A stretch of DNA of 64,000 nt from Actinostola sp. cb2023 (lineage: Eukaryota > Cnidaria > Anthozoa > Actiniaria > Actinostolidae), in the NCBI GenBank assembly GCA_033675265.1, contig JAUJYZ010000684.1, positions 124,001-188,000 on the forward strand. Direction: 5' to 3'. Below the pieces are notes generated by a model. The model was not told where the DNA came from and did no database searches. It saw only the letters and a program-made list of their open reading frames with translations. The position numbers were made by a program, and so were the translations under genes. This document shows positions 9,201-16,104 of this stretch, one piece after another (the stretch's first letter is position 1; every line of letters begins with the position of its first letter).

Positions 9201-11899
9201 AAATCTCTGTTCTAATCATATCTTTGTCTGTTTGTAGGACGTTGGTTACCAACACCTTGGAGCGAGGTATGGCAGACCTGTGTTGTGAATAACTCTAATA
9301 AACTAATAGATTTGCGTCACCAATTTTGAAATAGACCTTTTTACCGATACGGCGGCCATTTTGGATTCTATTGTTTTGGCTAATACATTATGGGATGCTC
9401 AGGGTGCAAATGACCCAAAAACTGTACAGTGTGGAGTCGCGTCAATATATTATTTTTATATTTCACTCTAACCATAGTGTTGTATGACTTACTATCTACA
9501 TGTGTTGTGTATTGTTGTATAATTTTGTACAAATTCATTGCTTTAAATTAAGTTTTCGTAGTTTTTCATGGCTAAATGGTTACTAGCTTGCACCCTGGGC
9601 ATCCCATAATTCAATATGGCCGCCGTATCGGTAAAAAGGTATATTGCGGCCAGATGATGATGATGATGATGATGGTGGTGATGACGATGCATAATGTGAT
9701 GATGGTAGTAGTAGTAGTAGTAATGATGAATACAATGGTGATGATGGTGGTGATGACGATGCATAATGTGATGATGGTAGTAGTAGTAGTAGTAGTAATG
9801 ATGAATACAATGGTGATGATGCATGATGATGGTGGTGATGACGATGCATAATGTGATGATGGTAGTAGTAGTAGTAGTAGTAATGATGAATACAATGGTG
9901 ATGATGCATGATGATGGTGGTGATGACGATGCATAATGTGATGATGGTAGTAGTAGTAGTAGTAGTAATGATGAATACAATGGTGATGATGCATGATGAT
10001 GGTGGTGAATTCAAAGGAATTGAGCAAGTTCATAAAGTAATAGTTTCCCTGAACTCTCTTTAGTGTACAAAGTGCTATGCCAACTTCAAAGGCTACAAAA
10101 CAAGATCCGTCAACTGTGTGGACGATAAGAACAGCACTGTACCCTTGTCTTTCTGTATTGATTTCCAACGTCCAATCATTAGACAAAACTGTCGAGCGCG
10201 CTCTTGTGAAGCCATCTGGGTTACTCAGCCATGGTCACCGGTAAGTCAGTATACATCCTCTGCTTTATCTCTCTGTCTGCCTGTCTGCCTGTCGGTCTGA
10301 TGGCTGTCTACTGATCTGTGTGCCTGTCGGTCTGGCCTGCCTGTCTGGCTGTCTGTCTACCTGTCTGTCTGTGTATCTGTCTTTCTGTGTGCTTGTCTAT
10401 CTGTGTGCCTGTCTATCTGTCTACTTGTCTATCTGTGTGCCTGTCTATCTGTCTATCTGTCTACTTGTTTATCTGTGTGCCTGTCTACTTATCTATCTGT
10501 GTGCTTGTCTGTCTGTCTACCTGTCTGTCTGTGTGCCTGTCTATCTGTCTACTTGTCTATCTGTGTGCCTGTCTATCTGTCTACTTGTTTATCTGTGTGC
10601 CTGTCTATCTGTCTACTTGTCTATCTGTGTGCCTGTCTATCTGTCTACTTGTCTATCTGTGTGCCTGTCTACTTATCTATCTGTCTACTTGTCTATCTGT
10701 GTGCTTGTCTGTCTGTCTACCTGTCTGTCTGTGTGCCTGTCTATCTGTCTACTTGTCTATCTGTGTGCCTGTCTATCTGTCTACTTGTTTATCTGTGTGC
10801 CTGTCTACTTATCTATCTGTGTGCTTGTCTGTCTGTCTACCTGTCTGTCTGTGTGCCTGTCTATCTGTCTACTTGTCTATCTGTGTGCCTGTCTATCTGT
10901 CTACTTGTTTATCTGTGTGCCTGTCTATCTGTCTACTTGTCTATCTGTGTGCCTGTCTATCTGTCTACTTGTCTATCTGTGTGCCTGTCTACTTATCTAT
11001 CTGTCTACTTGTCTATCTGTGTGCTTGTCTGTCTGTCTACCTGTCTGTCTGTGTGCCTGTCTATTTGTCTACTTGTCTATCTGTGTGCCTGTCTATCTGT
11101 CTACTTGTTTATCTGTGTGCCTGTCTACTTATCTATCTGTGTGCTTGTCTGTCTGTCTACCTATCTGTCTGATGATAGTTTACCTTCTATCTATTTTTGT
11201 TGCTATAGTGTTCTGCCTTGTGTGGAGGTAAAGGTACACGTACACGTGCCGTCAATTGTCTATTCTACAAGAGCCTGCTTCCAGCAAAGAGTCAATGTCC
11301 TGATGATCCACCTGTTGATTCTGAACCTTGTAACAGAGCACCGTGTGGTAAACGTAAGTATTGGTTATGGCGCGCTTCCGCTGTCCAGGAAAAGATACCC
11401 AGTACATACCCACAATCCTTTGCGCGCAAAACCACTATACCTCATAGAAGATTTAGAACATAGAATGATGGTTATGATGGTTATACGCAGGGCGTCACCT
11501 CGGAGGTGGGGGTACTCCCATATATAAGTAGTAAAACAGAGTAACAAATTCGTCAATTTACACTGAAATAGGGGAGAATTTTCGGTAATTTGCACTTATA
11601 AAGGGTGATAAATTAGTAATCAGGGTATAAAAATCGACTTTCTACACTGAAACAGGATCAGGGCGCCACGCCCCACCGTAAATTATTGTGAGAACCTCCC
11701 CCCCCCCCCCATCCCCTGGAGTCGTAACACCGTGGACTACCTCCTCGCTAATTTACATATATAACCCTCACTTATCCATTCTTTTCCAGGAATCTGCAAA
11801 GACGTCGTTAACTACTGTCGACAAATCAAAGAGAGGGGCTTGTGTAAAGCCTTCAAGCCTTGGTGCTGTTTAACATGCGATGGAGAAGCACTAAGATAG
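1..11899 (+). CDS. 3' part of a large secreted Ig/TSP1/PLAC matrix protein (ADAMTS-like / papilin-like), gene A
   Basis: Spliced model: 1-209, 732-1061, 2115-2444, 2780-3112, 3343-3672, 4953-5255, 5585-5905, 6996-7325, 7427-7768, 7975-8283, 8618-8986, 9238-9266, 10064-10240, 11209-11353, 11790-11899 (TAG stop). Every junction has GT-AG and matching phase, and the reading frame stays open for about 1321 residues. Domain order is eleven Ig I-set domains, two thrombospondin type-1 repeats, then a PLAC domain at the C-terminus. In known families (ADAMTSL1/3, papilin) Ig blocks followed by TSP1/PLAC mark secreted, non-catalytic extracellular-matrix proteins; that role is inferred here. The 5' end is cut by the window, so signal peptide and any spacer or cysteine-rich part are not visible. 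The long Ig run also resembles hemicentin-type proteins, but a terminal PLAC domain favours the ADAMTSL/papilin group. It is in tandem with a second ADAMTSL-type gene starting at 46706. Confidence 0.88.
210..731 (+). other. Intron with coral-type hairpin repeat
   Basis: GT at 210, AG at 730-731. It holds a hairpin at 241-293 (CCTCTAGTAAGCGACC paired with GGTCGCTTACAAGAGG) and related pieces near 361-385 and 473-545, which look like decayed copies of the same short element. A poly-T tract at about 627-643 precedes the acceptor region. No coding signal is seen. Confidence 0.6.
732..1061 (+). CDS. Gene A exon: Ig domain 2
   Basis: The exon is 330 bp, phase 1 at both ends, with acceptor CTTTCAG and donor C|GTAAGT. 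It opens with a linker (VPRKPRIIKTV) of the kind that begins most Ig exons of this gene. The I-set core follows: IRCQASGVPEPKITW, then QAGVYTCRATNVDGQDTA. This gives the Cys-Trp-Cys triad and the Tyr-x-Cys corner. It is one complete domain plus linker (110 residues). Confidence 0.9.
1062..2114 (+). other. Intron containing a 27-bp minisatellite
   Basis: GTAAGT donor at 1062, AACAG acceptor ending at 2114. The first 430 bp are AT-rich with a GGGCTCCCTGTG motif at 1410-1421 that recurs at 12027 and 55644. The rest is the tandem array described separately. Confidence 0.7.
1491..2096 (+). repeat. Minisatellite, about 27-bp unit, about 22 copies
   Basis: The unit is close to CTAAGTGACTTGACTTTGA followed by CTTCAGTC. 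Copies nearer 1500-1700 are more diverged (TTGTCTTCAGTC, TTGAATTTGACTTCAG), while those from 1740 on are nearly identical. This suggests expansion from the 3' side. The array ends about 18 bp before the acceptor of the next coding exon, and each unit carries a TTTGACTTCAG stretch resembling a 3' splice site. Confidence 0.92.
2115..2444 (+). CDS. Gene A exon: Ig domain 3
   Basis: The exon is 330 bp, phase 1/1, with acceptor TTTGTAACAG and donor C|GTAAGT. Linker RVRPKIVLAQVPQ leads into ISITCMSRGIPRPQVTW (Cys and Trp) and QQSGKYTCTARSRAG. It is a complete I-set domain. Confidence 0.9.
2445..2779 (+). other. Intron with a small inverted repeat
   Basis: GTAAGT donor, CTACAG acceptor. Around 2606-2662 there is an inverted repeat (ATTACAGTATGACGCTCAAACGTG versus CACGTTTTGAGCGTCGTATTGTAAT in essence), a MITE-like hairpin of about 60 bp. 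Nothing else is recognised. Confidence 0.6.
2780..3112 (+). CDS. Gene A exon: Ig domain 4
   Basis: The exon is 333 bp, phase 1/1, with acceptor CTCTACAG and donor A|GTATGT. Core motifs are ITIQCLASGVPAPSITWSKDG and DSGRYTCLATNLVGKDSAD, a textbook I-set domain of 111 residues including the linker. Confidence 0.9.
3113..3342 (+). other. Short intron, pyrimidine-rich
   Basis: GTATGT donor, TTTCAG acceptor. Almost all of 3135-3300 is a degenerate TTCC/TTCG pyrimidine tract, giving spurious open frames on both strands. Confidence 0.7.
3343..3672 (+). CDS. Gene A exon: Ig domain 5
   Basis: The exon is 330 bp, phase 1/1, with acceptor TCTTTCAG and donor G|GTATGT. Linker TPIKPAITKSQVKHV leads into VVIDCKATGMPKPEVYWKKD and DSARYTCTARNFGGSVAE. 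It is a complete I-set domain. Confidence 0.9.
3850..3935 (+). repeat. CAT/CAC trinucleotide microsatellite
   Basis: Imperfect CAT, CAC and GAT triplets run for about 85 bp. The six-residue-type His runs it can encode are low-complexity artefacts inside an intron. Confidence 0.85.
3980..4915 (+). repeat. 33-bp minisatellite, about 28 copies, each with CAG|GTAA
   Basis: The unit is CCCTGACCACAGGTAACCCA, then CTCGC(C/T)GTA and a variable AAAT/GAAA tail. Successive GACCACAGG motifs are 33 bp apart (4025, 4058 and so on). At least three unit variants (GCCGTAGAAA, GCTGTAAAAT, ACAGTAGAAA) alternate, and a longer one with GCCGTAGGTAGAAA occurs near 4310 and 4775, so the array has higher-order order. 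As 33 is divisible by three, long meaningless open frames arise on the minus strand. Confidence 0.95.
4953..5255 (+). CDS. Gene A exon: Ig domain 6
   Basis: The exon is 303 bp, phase 1/1, with acceptor GCTACCAG and donor CAG|GTAGGC. It is the shortest Ig exon (101 residues). VNISVNCSARGIPPPTIEW gives Cys and Trp, and SGKYTCVASNVAGK gives the F strand. The strand C'-E loop is short compared with its neighbours. Confidence 0.88.
5256..5584 (+). other. Intron carrying a 189-bp MITE
   Basis: GTAGGC donor and TTCTATAG acceptor. A poly-A run (about 5321-5336) and the palindromic element at 5338-5526 account for most of it. Confidence 0.7.
5338..5526. mobile_element. MITE with about 37-bp terminal inverted repeats
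   Basis: The left end AGTCGTTTTTGTATGAGTGG pairs with the right end CCACTCATACGAAAACGACT, and the match continues inward as GGAAACCGACGGTACGG against CCGTACCGTAACTACTTCC. It has no coding capacity. The superfamily is not determined. Confidence 0.8.
5585..5905 (+). CDS. Gene A exon: Ig domain 7
   Basis: The exon is 321 bp, phase 1/1, with acceptor TTTTCTATAG and donor G|GTATGT. Linker EPMTPVIQQTNEEF leads into SLLLLCNATGHPKPQVKW and DSSAFTCTATNLVGEDSAS. The usual Tyr before the second Cys is replaced by Phe-Thr, a tolerated change. Otherwise it is a complete I-set domain. Confidence 0.9.
5906..6995 (+). other. Intron with GGATAGCGCTATCC-type MITE
   Basis: GTATGT donor and CTCCCCAG acceptor, 1.09 kb. 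It contains the palindromic element at 5957-6107. The remainder (6110-6990) is AT-rich with several loosely repeated TAATCGATAATTGTTCGTGT-like segments (about 6640-6950), and no coding signal is seen. Confidence 0.65.
5957..6107. mobile_element. Palindromic MITE (GGATAGCGCTATCC family)
   Basis: The left end GCCCCGGTCGTACAAAAGG with GTGGATAGCGCTATCC mirrors the right end GGTGGATAGCGCCATTCCCC with TTTCGTACGACTGGGGC. Internal TTATCCAGTGGATAA motifs are themselves palindromic. I associate this sequence type with dispersed elements of anthozoan genomes, from memory and not verified. Confidence 0.7.
6996..7325 (+). CDS. Gene A exon: Ig domain 8
   Basis: The exon is 330 bp, phase 1/1, with acceptor CTCCCCAG and donor A|GTAAGT. 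GLLRPTINVVKKR is the linker. ATVVVSCPVSARPTAVLSW and DTDAYVCTAFSRAGSDFA give Cys, Trp and Cys. The usual Gly-x-Pro-x-Pro turn before the Trp is altered (SARPTAVLSW), so it is the most divergent B-C region of the set. Confidence 0.88.
7326..7426 (+). other. Short intron
   Basis: A 101-bp intron with GTAAGT donor and CTTCCAG acceptor. It contains a small GGTGC pentanucleotide repeat (about 7358-7384). Confidence 0.8.
7427..7768 (+). CDS. Gene A exon: Ig domain 9
   Basis: The exon is 342 bp, phase 1/1, with acceptor GTCTTCCAG and donor G|GTAAGT. TPPVITNVRGSFDVTDI is a longer linker. SIRIRCETTGIPTPKITWFK and DIAQYICVATNIAGRDEG give the Ig core. The C-C' region carries extra charged residues (SEGSKIRQPIGSKDEE). 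Confidence 0.9.
7769..7974 (+). other. Short intron
   Basis: A 206-bp intron with GTAAGT donor, a long TTTTTTC pyrimidine tract and TTGAAG acceptor. A degenerate inverted repeat around CGGTCACCACTCGTAACTGG and GAGAGGTGGCCGAGAG (about 7843-7890) is seen. Confidence 0.75.
7975..8283 (+). CDS. Gene A exon: Ig domain 10
   Basis: The exon is 309 bp, phase 1/1, with acceptor CATTGAAG and donor G|GTAAGG. Linker VAPEIPGHWSAARKFTKPRI leads into STVRLRCAVYGSPKPNVTW and DEANYTCIATNIYGKTF. It is a complete I-set domain. Confidence 0.9.
8284..8617 (+). other. Intron, no recognised element
   Basis: A 334-bp intron with GTAAGG donor and TTCTTCAG acceptor. A GGGCTGCCTGTGGCAAG segment near 8359 is similar to the GGGCTTCCTGTGGTA repeats at 55310 and 55380. 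Nothing else is seen. Confidence 0.65.
8618..8986 (+). CDS. Gene A exon: Ig domain 11 (last Ig)
   Basis: The exon is 369 bp, phase 1/1, with acceptor TTTCTTCAG and donor G|GTAAGG. This is the longest Ig exon, because of a Lys-rich 50-residue linker (FFSESFIKKKAQLLHIKY). NLIVGCPVIGRPEPSILW and DAGEYFCFVRNTAGEDGG give the Ig core. It is followed directly by the TSP1 block. Confidence 0.9.
8987..9237 (+). other. Intron with GGGGAGA purine tract
   Basis: GTAAGG donor and TTTGTAG acceptor. A (GGGGAGA)n and poly-G tract at about 9026-9133 has strong G-quadruplex potential on the coding strand of the transcript. Confidence 0.8.
9238..9266 (+). CDS. Gene A micro-exon: start of TSP1 repeat 1
   Basis: This 29-bp exon encodes GRWLPTPWSE. 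It enters in phase 1 and leaves in phase 0 at GAG|GTATGG. The next exon continues with Cys, so the split falls just before the first Cys of the TSP1, exactly as in the second TSP1 of this gene (PWSP|CSALC). That parallel supports the model despite the exon's size. Confidence 0.78.
9335..9640. mobile_element. Palindromic MITE, about 80-bp arms
   Basis: The left end ACCTTTTTACCGATACGGCG with GCCATTTTGGATT pairs with the right end CCGCCGTATCGGTAAAAAGGT. Further in, ATTATGGGATGCTCAGGGTGC pairs with GCACCCTGGGCATCCCATAAT in essence. The spacer is AT-rich. It is non-autonomous. Confidence 0.82.
9652..10008 (+). repeat. GAT/GTA-rich minisatellite, about 88-bp unit, 4 copies
   Basis: The repeated order is GATGATGGTGGTGATGACGA, TGCATAATGTGATGATG, a (GTA)n run, then ATGATGAATACAATGGTG. 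The GTA run varies from 5 to 7 copies and the later copies carry an added GATGATGCAT segment. It produces artefactual Met/Val and His/Tyr open frames. Confidence 0.92.
10064..10240 (+). CDS. Gene A exon: rest of TSP1 repeat 1 and start of TSP1 repeat 2
   Basis: The 177-bp exon is phase 0 at both ends (acceptor CTCTTTAG, donor CCG|GTAAGT). It encodes CTKCYANFKGYKTRSVNC, then Cys residues in FCIDF, QNC and RSC, completing six cysteines. It then starts the next repeat with IWVTQPWSP. The usual CSxTCG of a TSP1 is replaced by CTKCYA, so the first two Cys are one residue closer and the O-fucosylation site is absent. Confidence 0.85.
10241..11208 (+). other. Intron filled by a CTGT/CTAT minisatellite
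   Basis: GTAAGT donor and TGCTATAG acceptor. Nearly all of the 968 bp is tandem repeat. Confidence 0.85.
10259..11172 (+). repeat. CTGTCTATCTGTCTACTTGT-type minisatellite
   Basis: Tetranucleotide-derived units of about 16 to 32 bp (CTGTCTATCTGTCTACTTGT, CTATCTGTGTGC) run for 0.9 kb. A higher-order block of about 125 bp containing GTGCTTGTCTGTCTGTCTAC recurs near 10503, 10704, 10824, 11024 and 11144. All three forward frames stay open, encoding Cys/Leu/Ser/Val repeats. These are intronic artefacts. Confidence 0.93.
11209..11353 (+). CDS. Gene A exon: rest of TSP1 repeat 2
   Basis: The exon is phase 0 in, phase 1 out. CSALCGGKGTRTRAVNC, then SQC, EPC and APC give the six TSP1 cysteines. Two phase-compatible donors exist: G|GTAAAC at 11347 and C|GTAAGT at 11353. 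The second matches the consensus better and adds two residues (Lys and Arg instead of one Gly before ICKD). I chose 11353. Confidence 0.85.
11354..11789 (+). other. Last intron of gene A
   Basis: A 436-bp intron with GTAAGT donor and TTTTCCAG acceptor. It contains a poly-C run near 11699 and no recognised element. Confidence 0.7.
11790..11899 (+). CDS. Gene A last exon: PLAC domain and stop
   Basis: It encodes ICKDVVNYCRQIKERGLC then KAFKPWCCLTCDGEALR and a TAG stop at 11897-11899. The six cysteines, with the paired Cys-Cys near the end, match the PLAC (protease and lacunin) module that ends ADAMTSL, papilin and several ADAMTS proteins. This fixes the C-terminus. Confidence 0.92.
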
Positions 11900-12950
11900 G
11901 ACAAGATAAGAGAACTTCTTCAAACTACCACGACGACCGTCAACAGCACGTTATATCAACCATAACGAAGCTAAAATGGTCCAAACACACATGTACCAAT
12001 GTGTAATACCGCCATTTTATTTAACTGGGCTCCCTGTGTCGACACAGGAAGCCCGGTAATTCATATTTTCTTGCATATAGATTATACAATACCTAATGTC
12101 ATTGGAGTATATATTTAACACTGGTTCGTTACGAAGACAATATTTAGGCATACCGTTTATGGTATGCGTCAGGAAATAAGGTAGCTGGGTTAATTTAAGC
12201 TTAATATTATGTTAAATATATTAACAACTAGAGGATACTCCTTTACTATTGTAAGACCGGAACCGGAAGTGATTATCACTTTCGTTACCAGGTCCCTCTC
12301 ATCTCATTCTGACCGATATGGCCTGGGGACAAGGTTGAAGAGACTGCATCACACTGTGGGGTTGGGCACGTGGGAGGGATTCGTATTCTCTTAAAATTAG
12401 TTGTAACAAAATTATCACAGATTGAAAGAATATGAGTATCAAAAGTTTTCCTTTTTGTTCCAAATGTGGTATTATTTTGGATACAAGGCTTGCTGTGGGT
12501 CAGATGCCTGGTTACAATTCAACATGGTTGCTAAGGAACTCTGATAATGCATGTTGACGTGGGTGTTGTCCATTGCTTGTAGAAATGTAGATTCTTCTCA
12601 AATGTATCGAGGAAATAAAGGGGTTATTGATACAGAAGTGACCTCTCCAAGGAAGAATGGAATTACGTAGGTCATTAACTACGTCAACAATGGTCGTCGA
12701 TTTCTTTTTTATTACGAGAGTTTTATGAACAGTTTGACAGGGATTTTTGTCATGTTTTTGCACTGCGTGGGGTATCAGTTCGTACAGCGCGAGCTTATGG
12801 ATCTAAACGCGTCACCTAAATATCATGTGTGCTCACACAGTAATCATTAGTTTAGATTTGTTTACAGATTTTCTAGATTCGTCTAAATGCAAATTTGGTC
12901 CTTTTGTCCATACAATCAGAATGTATATACCTATTTCAATAAACGTTGAT
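11900..12950 (+). other. 3' UTR / downstream region of gene A with candidate poly(A) signals
   Basis: AATAAA occurs at 12614-12619 and 12938-12943, the only canonical signals noted in the first kilobase after the stop. A near-perfect 28-nt palindrome lies at 12027-12054. Which signal is used cannot be decided from sequence. Confidence 0.5.
12027..12054 (+). repeat. 28-nt palindrome (hairpin) in the gene A 3' region
   Basis: GGGCTCCCTGTGTC is followed directly by GACACAGGAAGCCC, with 13 of 14 pairs complementary. The half-site also occurs singly at 1410, 55310, 55380 and 55644, so it is probably a trace of a dispersed element and not a gene-specific RNA signal. Confidence 0.7.
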
Positions 12951-14280
12951 CATGGGCGATCTGAAATGGATGATCTGAGATCAAGACAAATTATGGGAAA
13001 CTGAGGGTCTTTCGTTAGTAACATGCGAAATTCATTCATTCAACCTCAAACTTGGAATCACGCTTGATGTTTGAACGAGATATGGCGGAGGTTAGCTTGA
13101 ATTTAAAAGTTTCAGATCGACCGTTATCAACGTTAATTGAAATAGGTGTATAGAAACTATAGGCGTTGGGAAATCTTAATATTAGAACATGCGAACCTCT
13201 GCGTAAGCAGACTTCCGGTTATATCGGTGTGGTAGGCACCAAGCAGTAAATATTCAGTAAAAGAAACATTGGATGAGACCTTGCACCGGAAATCTACTTA
13301 CATAATGACTTGCATCACATTTGTGGTGTAATTTATAGTCCAAATAGTAATCTTGAAGCATTAATTCATGTTCTTTGAATAATTATGAGCTATAATGACA
13401 ACAAATACTGTATCATACACCCTATGCATAAATGGTAGAATCGTAAAATCACATTCACTTCGTTATTGGGAATATGTTACAGTAATATCTGACCATCTCT
13501 TTGAAGAAAGTGTTATCAAAAATGAACACACCAAATTTTAGGGCTGTACTATGCAATCTTGAAAAGTTATAGTGACTTGAAATTACAAAGAATTGTGCCA
13601 GAAACTGGACTTTGGGCCTACCAGCCTCGTTTCCATGTATTTTGCACCTTTCAAACGCTTATTACTTTATGATGGTTTCAATTTTATTAATGCACTTTTG
13701 GGGTAATTACTAAACTGTGGATGATCTTTCAATCTTAACTCGTTATTCTTTCAGTTTTTGCAAATTTATGCAAATTACATAAATCGATTTATGCATAGGG
13801 TGTATTATGGGGGACTTCAACCTTCTAAATACTGCATGACACTCGTTTGGCTACCGATGAATTTCTCGATACTCTTACATCATTCTATTTTATAGTCCCC
13901 ATATTCTATAACCTACTCATATAACCCATCACTAACTCTCCTACTTTAATTGAGAACATTTCAATTCAACCTAACACCATACTATTAGTAGTAATATTGT
14001 TTACACAGACGTTCGCATGTTCTACAAATAGACTTATTGAAATTAAGGTATCTCGGGACAAGCGTGTTGACTGCCCCCTTATTTTCTCATAATTTAGTAT
14101 GGCAATGTTTTGTATATCTGTACAATTTGGCATTATTTTTATGTGAATGTGTATTGTTTGAACACGACTTTTTTTTGGAAACTAGTATTTACACCGAGAA
14201 GACTTGGCATACAGTCAGAGCGATAGTGGCTAACTTTCACAGTCCTCGGTATTCGTATATGTTCTGAAGGGAAACGCACG
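12951..14280. other. Intergenic region with a TIR-bounded element
   Basis: A 19-bp perfect inverted repeat, ATACACCCTATGCATAAAT at 13415-13433 and its complement at 13787-13805, bounds a 391-bp AT-rich segment and is probably a MITE. Nothing else is recognised. Confidence 0.55.
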
Positions 14281-14302
14281 CTGTTGATTCTATATAAATT
14301 TG

Positions 14303-14580
14303 TTGGAAATTCAATGCGCGCGCACTCTTCAAACTTTTCAAATTTGATGGAAATTCACTGGATATTCAATGCATATGCGCGCGCACTCTTCAAACTTTTC
14401 AAATTCGCTGGAAATTCAATGCGCGCGCACTCGTCAAACTTTCCAAATTCACTGGAAATTCAATGCGCGCGCACTCTTCAAACTTTTCAAATTCACTGGA
14501 AATTTGCTGGAAATTCACTGGAAATTCAACGCGTGCGCACTCTTCAAACTTTTCAAATTCACTGGAAATTGAAACATTCC
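14303..14580. repeat. GGAAATTCAATGCGCGCGCA repeat, about 55-bp unit, 5 copies
   Basis: The unit is GGAAATTCAATGCGCGCGCA then CTCTTCAAACTTTTCAAATTCACT. The GGAAATTCA core is the same motif that forms the large array at 44428-45050. Confidence 0.85.
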
Positions 14581-14628
14581 AAGGTTTTTGACATTTCCAA
14601 AGAATTTCCGAGGTTTAAAGAGCGCGCG

Positions 14629-14634
14629 TTTATT
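14629..14634 (-). terminator. Poly(A) signal of the SAXO gene
   Basis: AATAAA on the minus strand (TTTATT on the plus strand), 72 bp past the stop codon of the SAXO gene. No other canonical signal lies between them. Confidence 0.55.
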
Positions 14635-14705
14635 CCAGTAATTCCGAATGCTCTAATATAGACTGTAGAAATTACAATTCGCAATGTTCGAGAGACGACG
14701 ACATC

Positions 14706-16104
14706 TCAGCCTACAAGTAATGAACTGTCCTTGCTTGCAATCATATTCTTGGATCCATTGGTGTCGATGGCGGGAATCTCGAAGAACCGATGCCCCGTTT
14801 CTGTTTCGTGGTCAAACTTAAAGGCCGCTGTACCACTGAATAGTTTATCAGAGGGACAGTCCACGCTTGGCCAATCAAAATCTCTCTTGTAAACGGTGTT
14901 GCCAGATACTGGATCGCTAGTCTTGAAGAGTGTACTGTTGTCTCGGTACATCTTCGATGGAACAACGTTGAACCTCTTATATTTGTCTAAGAACTCGGAC
15001 GTCTCGTTGAAACTCGTGTTCGCAGTAGGAAATACTTCATTCCTCTCCAGGGGACCCCTGGACAAGATTTTAGGCTGCGCGGTCCATCGGAAACTAAGTC
15101 CATAGCTGGTGGTATCGTCCAAGGCGTCTTCACGACCAAATGTGAGCTTGGTTCTTGGTCTAGCGTTTTTCGCTGGAAGAGCTCTGCGGCTAAAGTTCCC
15201 GTAGTCCATGTGCGTTGTTCGACAGTCGACGTCTCCTTCGGGTCGTTTGTAAAGCTCGGGAGATTTGTGTTTGGGGATCTTCACTTCCCAGGCTTTGTAG
15301 TCTGCGTCTTTAGTCGTAGAGCTATCCATCTTTTTGTCCGTGGCAAATAAGTCGCTGATTGGACGGAATTTGCGCGCTTTGGGCGCGTTTCTGAAGTCTT
15401 GGAAGTCTGCTTTAAATACCGACGTGGAGTCGAAGGGATTCTCTGGTGGAGAGTGATGTTCTTTCTTGAGCTCAAACTTGGGTGGTAGTTCCTTCGCCGT
15501 GTAGTAAGATAAATGCGTTGTTTCTCTTTCTTGCGGACCTTGGATTGTTATTTTATCAGGTTGTCTACCGGTGGGTCGTGGGGGCTGGTTGAACCTTAGG
15601 TAGTCTTGTCTGTGGATCGACGTATCTCTAAACGGTTCAGCAGGTGGCATATATGTATTACTTTGACCAATCCTCAATAGTGGCTCGGGCCTGTAGGATT
15701 TATAGTCGCCGTGTGAGGTTGACTTGTACTCGATCCTTGCGGAAGGCATTCTCATCGTCACTCCTTTAAGATACGGTTCCATTTTGGCGGGAATGGCTCG
15801 GACACCTTTGTAGTGGTCGTGATGCTCGGACACTTCGTTAAATTTGTGTGGATTAGGGACATATTTTTCAGGCTCCTTTCTCCGAGGGGGCATCACTTCG
15901 TAGGTCCCAAAGTCCGTTTTATGAGAGGTGCTCTGATCGAGAGGACCATCGTAATGTATGAGGTCCTTAGGTCGGTTAAATGGTCCTCGCCGTGGGCTCC
16001 TGTTGAGGTACTTGCCGCGATATTCTGTCACGGTGCAGTTATCTTCTTGCTTTTTGTTGATCACTCGGTTTGGATTCGAAAACTCGTGTGGGCAGCGGTG
16101 TCTC
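14706..16104 (-). CDS. SAXO: SAXO gene exon 2 (Mn repeats, stop)
   Basis: On the minus strand a TTGTTGTCTTCTTCAG acceptor ends at 16105 and the exon continues as G AGA CAC CGC TGC CCA CAC (RHRCPH). 465 full codons run to a TGA at 14706-14708. The open frame extends past the acceptor without an ATG, which is why an upstream exon is required. All microtubule-binding repeats lie here. Confidence 0.93.

Larger units (their letters stand above)
9267..10063 (+). other. Intron with a 306-bp palindromic MITE and a GAT-rich minisatellite
   Basis: GTATGG donor and CTTTAG acceptor. It contains the inverted-repeat element at 9335-9640 and the array at 9652-10008. The short unique parts show no coding signal. 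Confidence 0.75.

Noticed and set aside
10318..11527. Three overlapping plus-strand frames encoding Cys/Leu/Ser/Val repeats
   Set aside because: The CTGT/CTAT minisatellite lies between two TSP1 exons with matched phases; there is no independent start context or domain.
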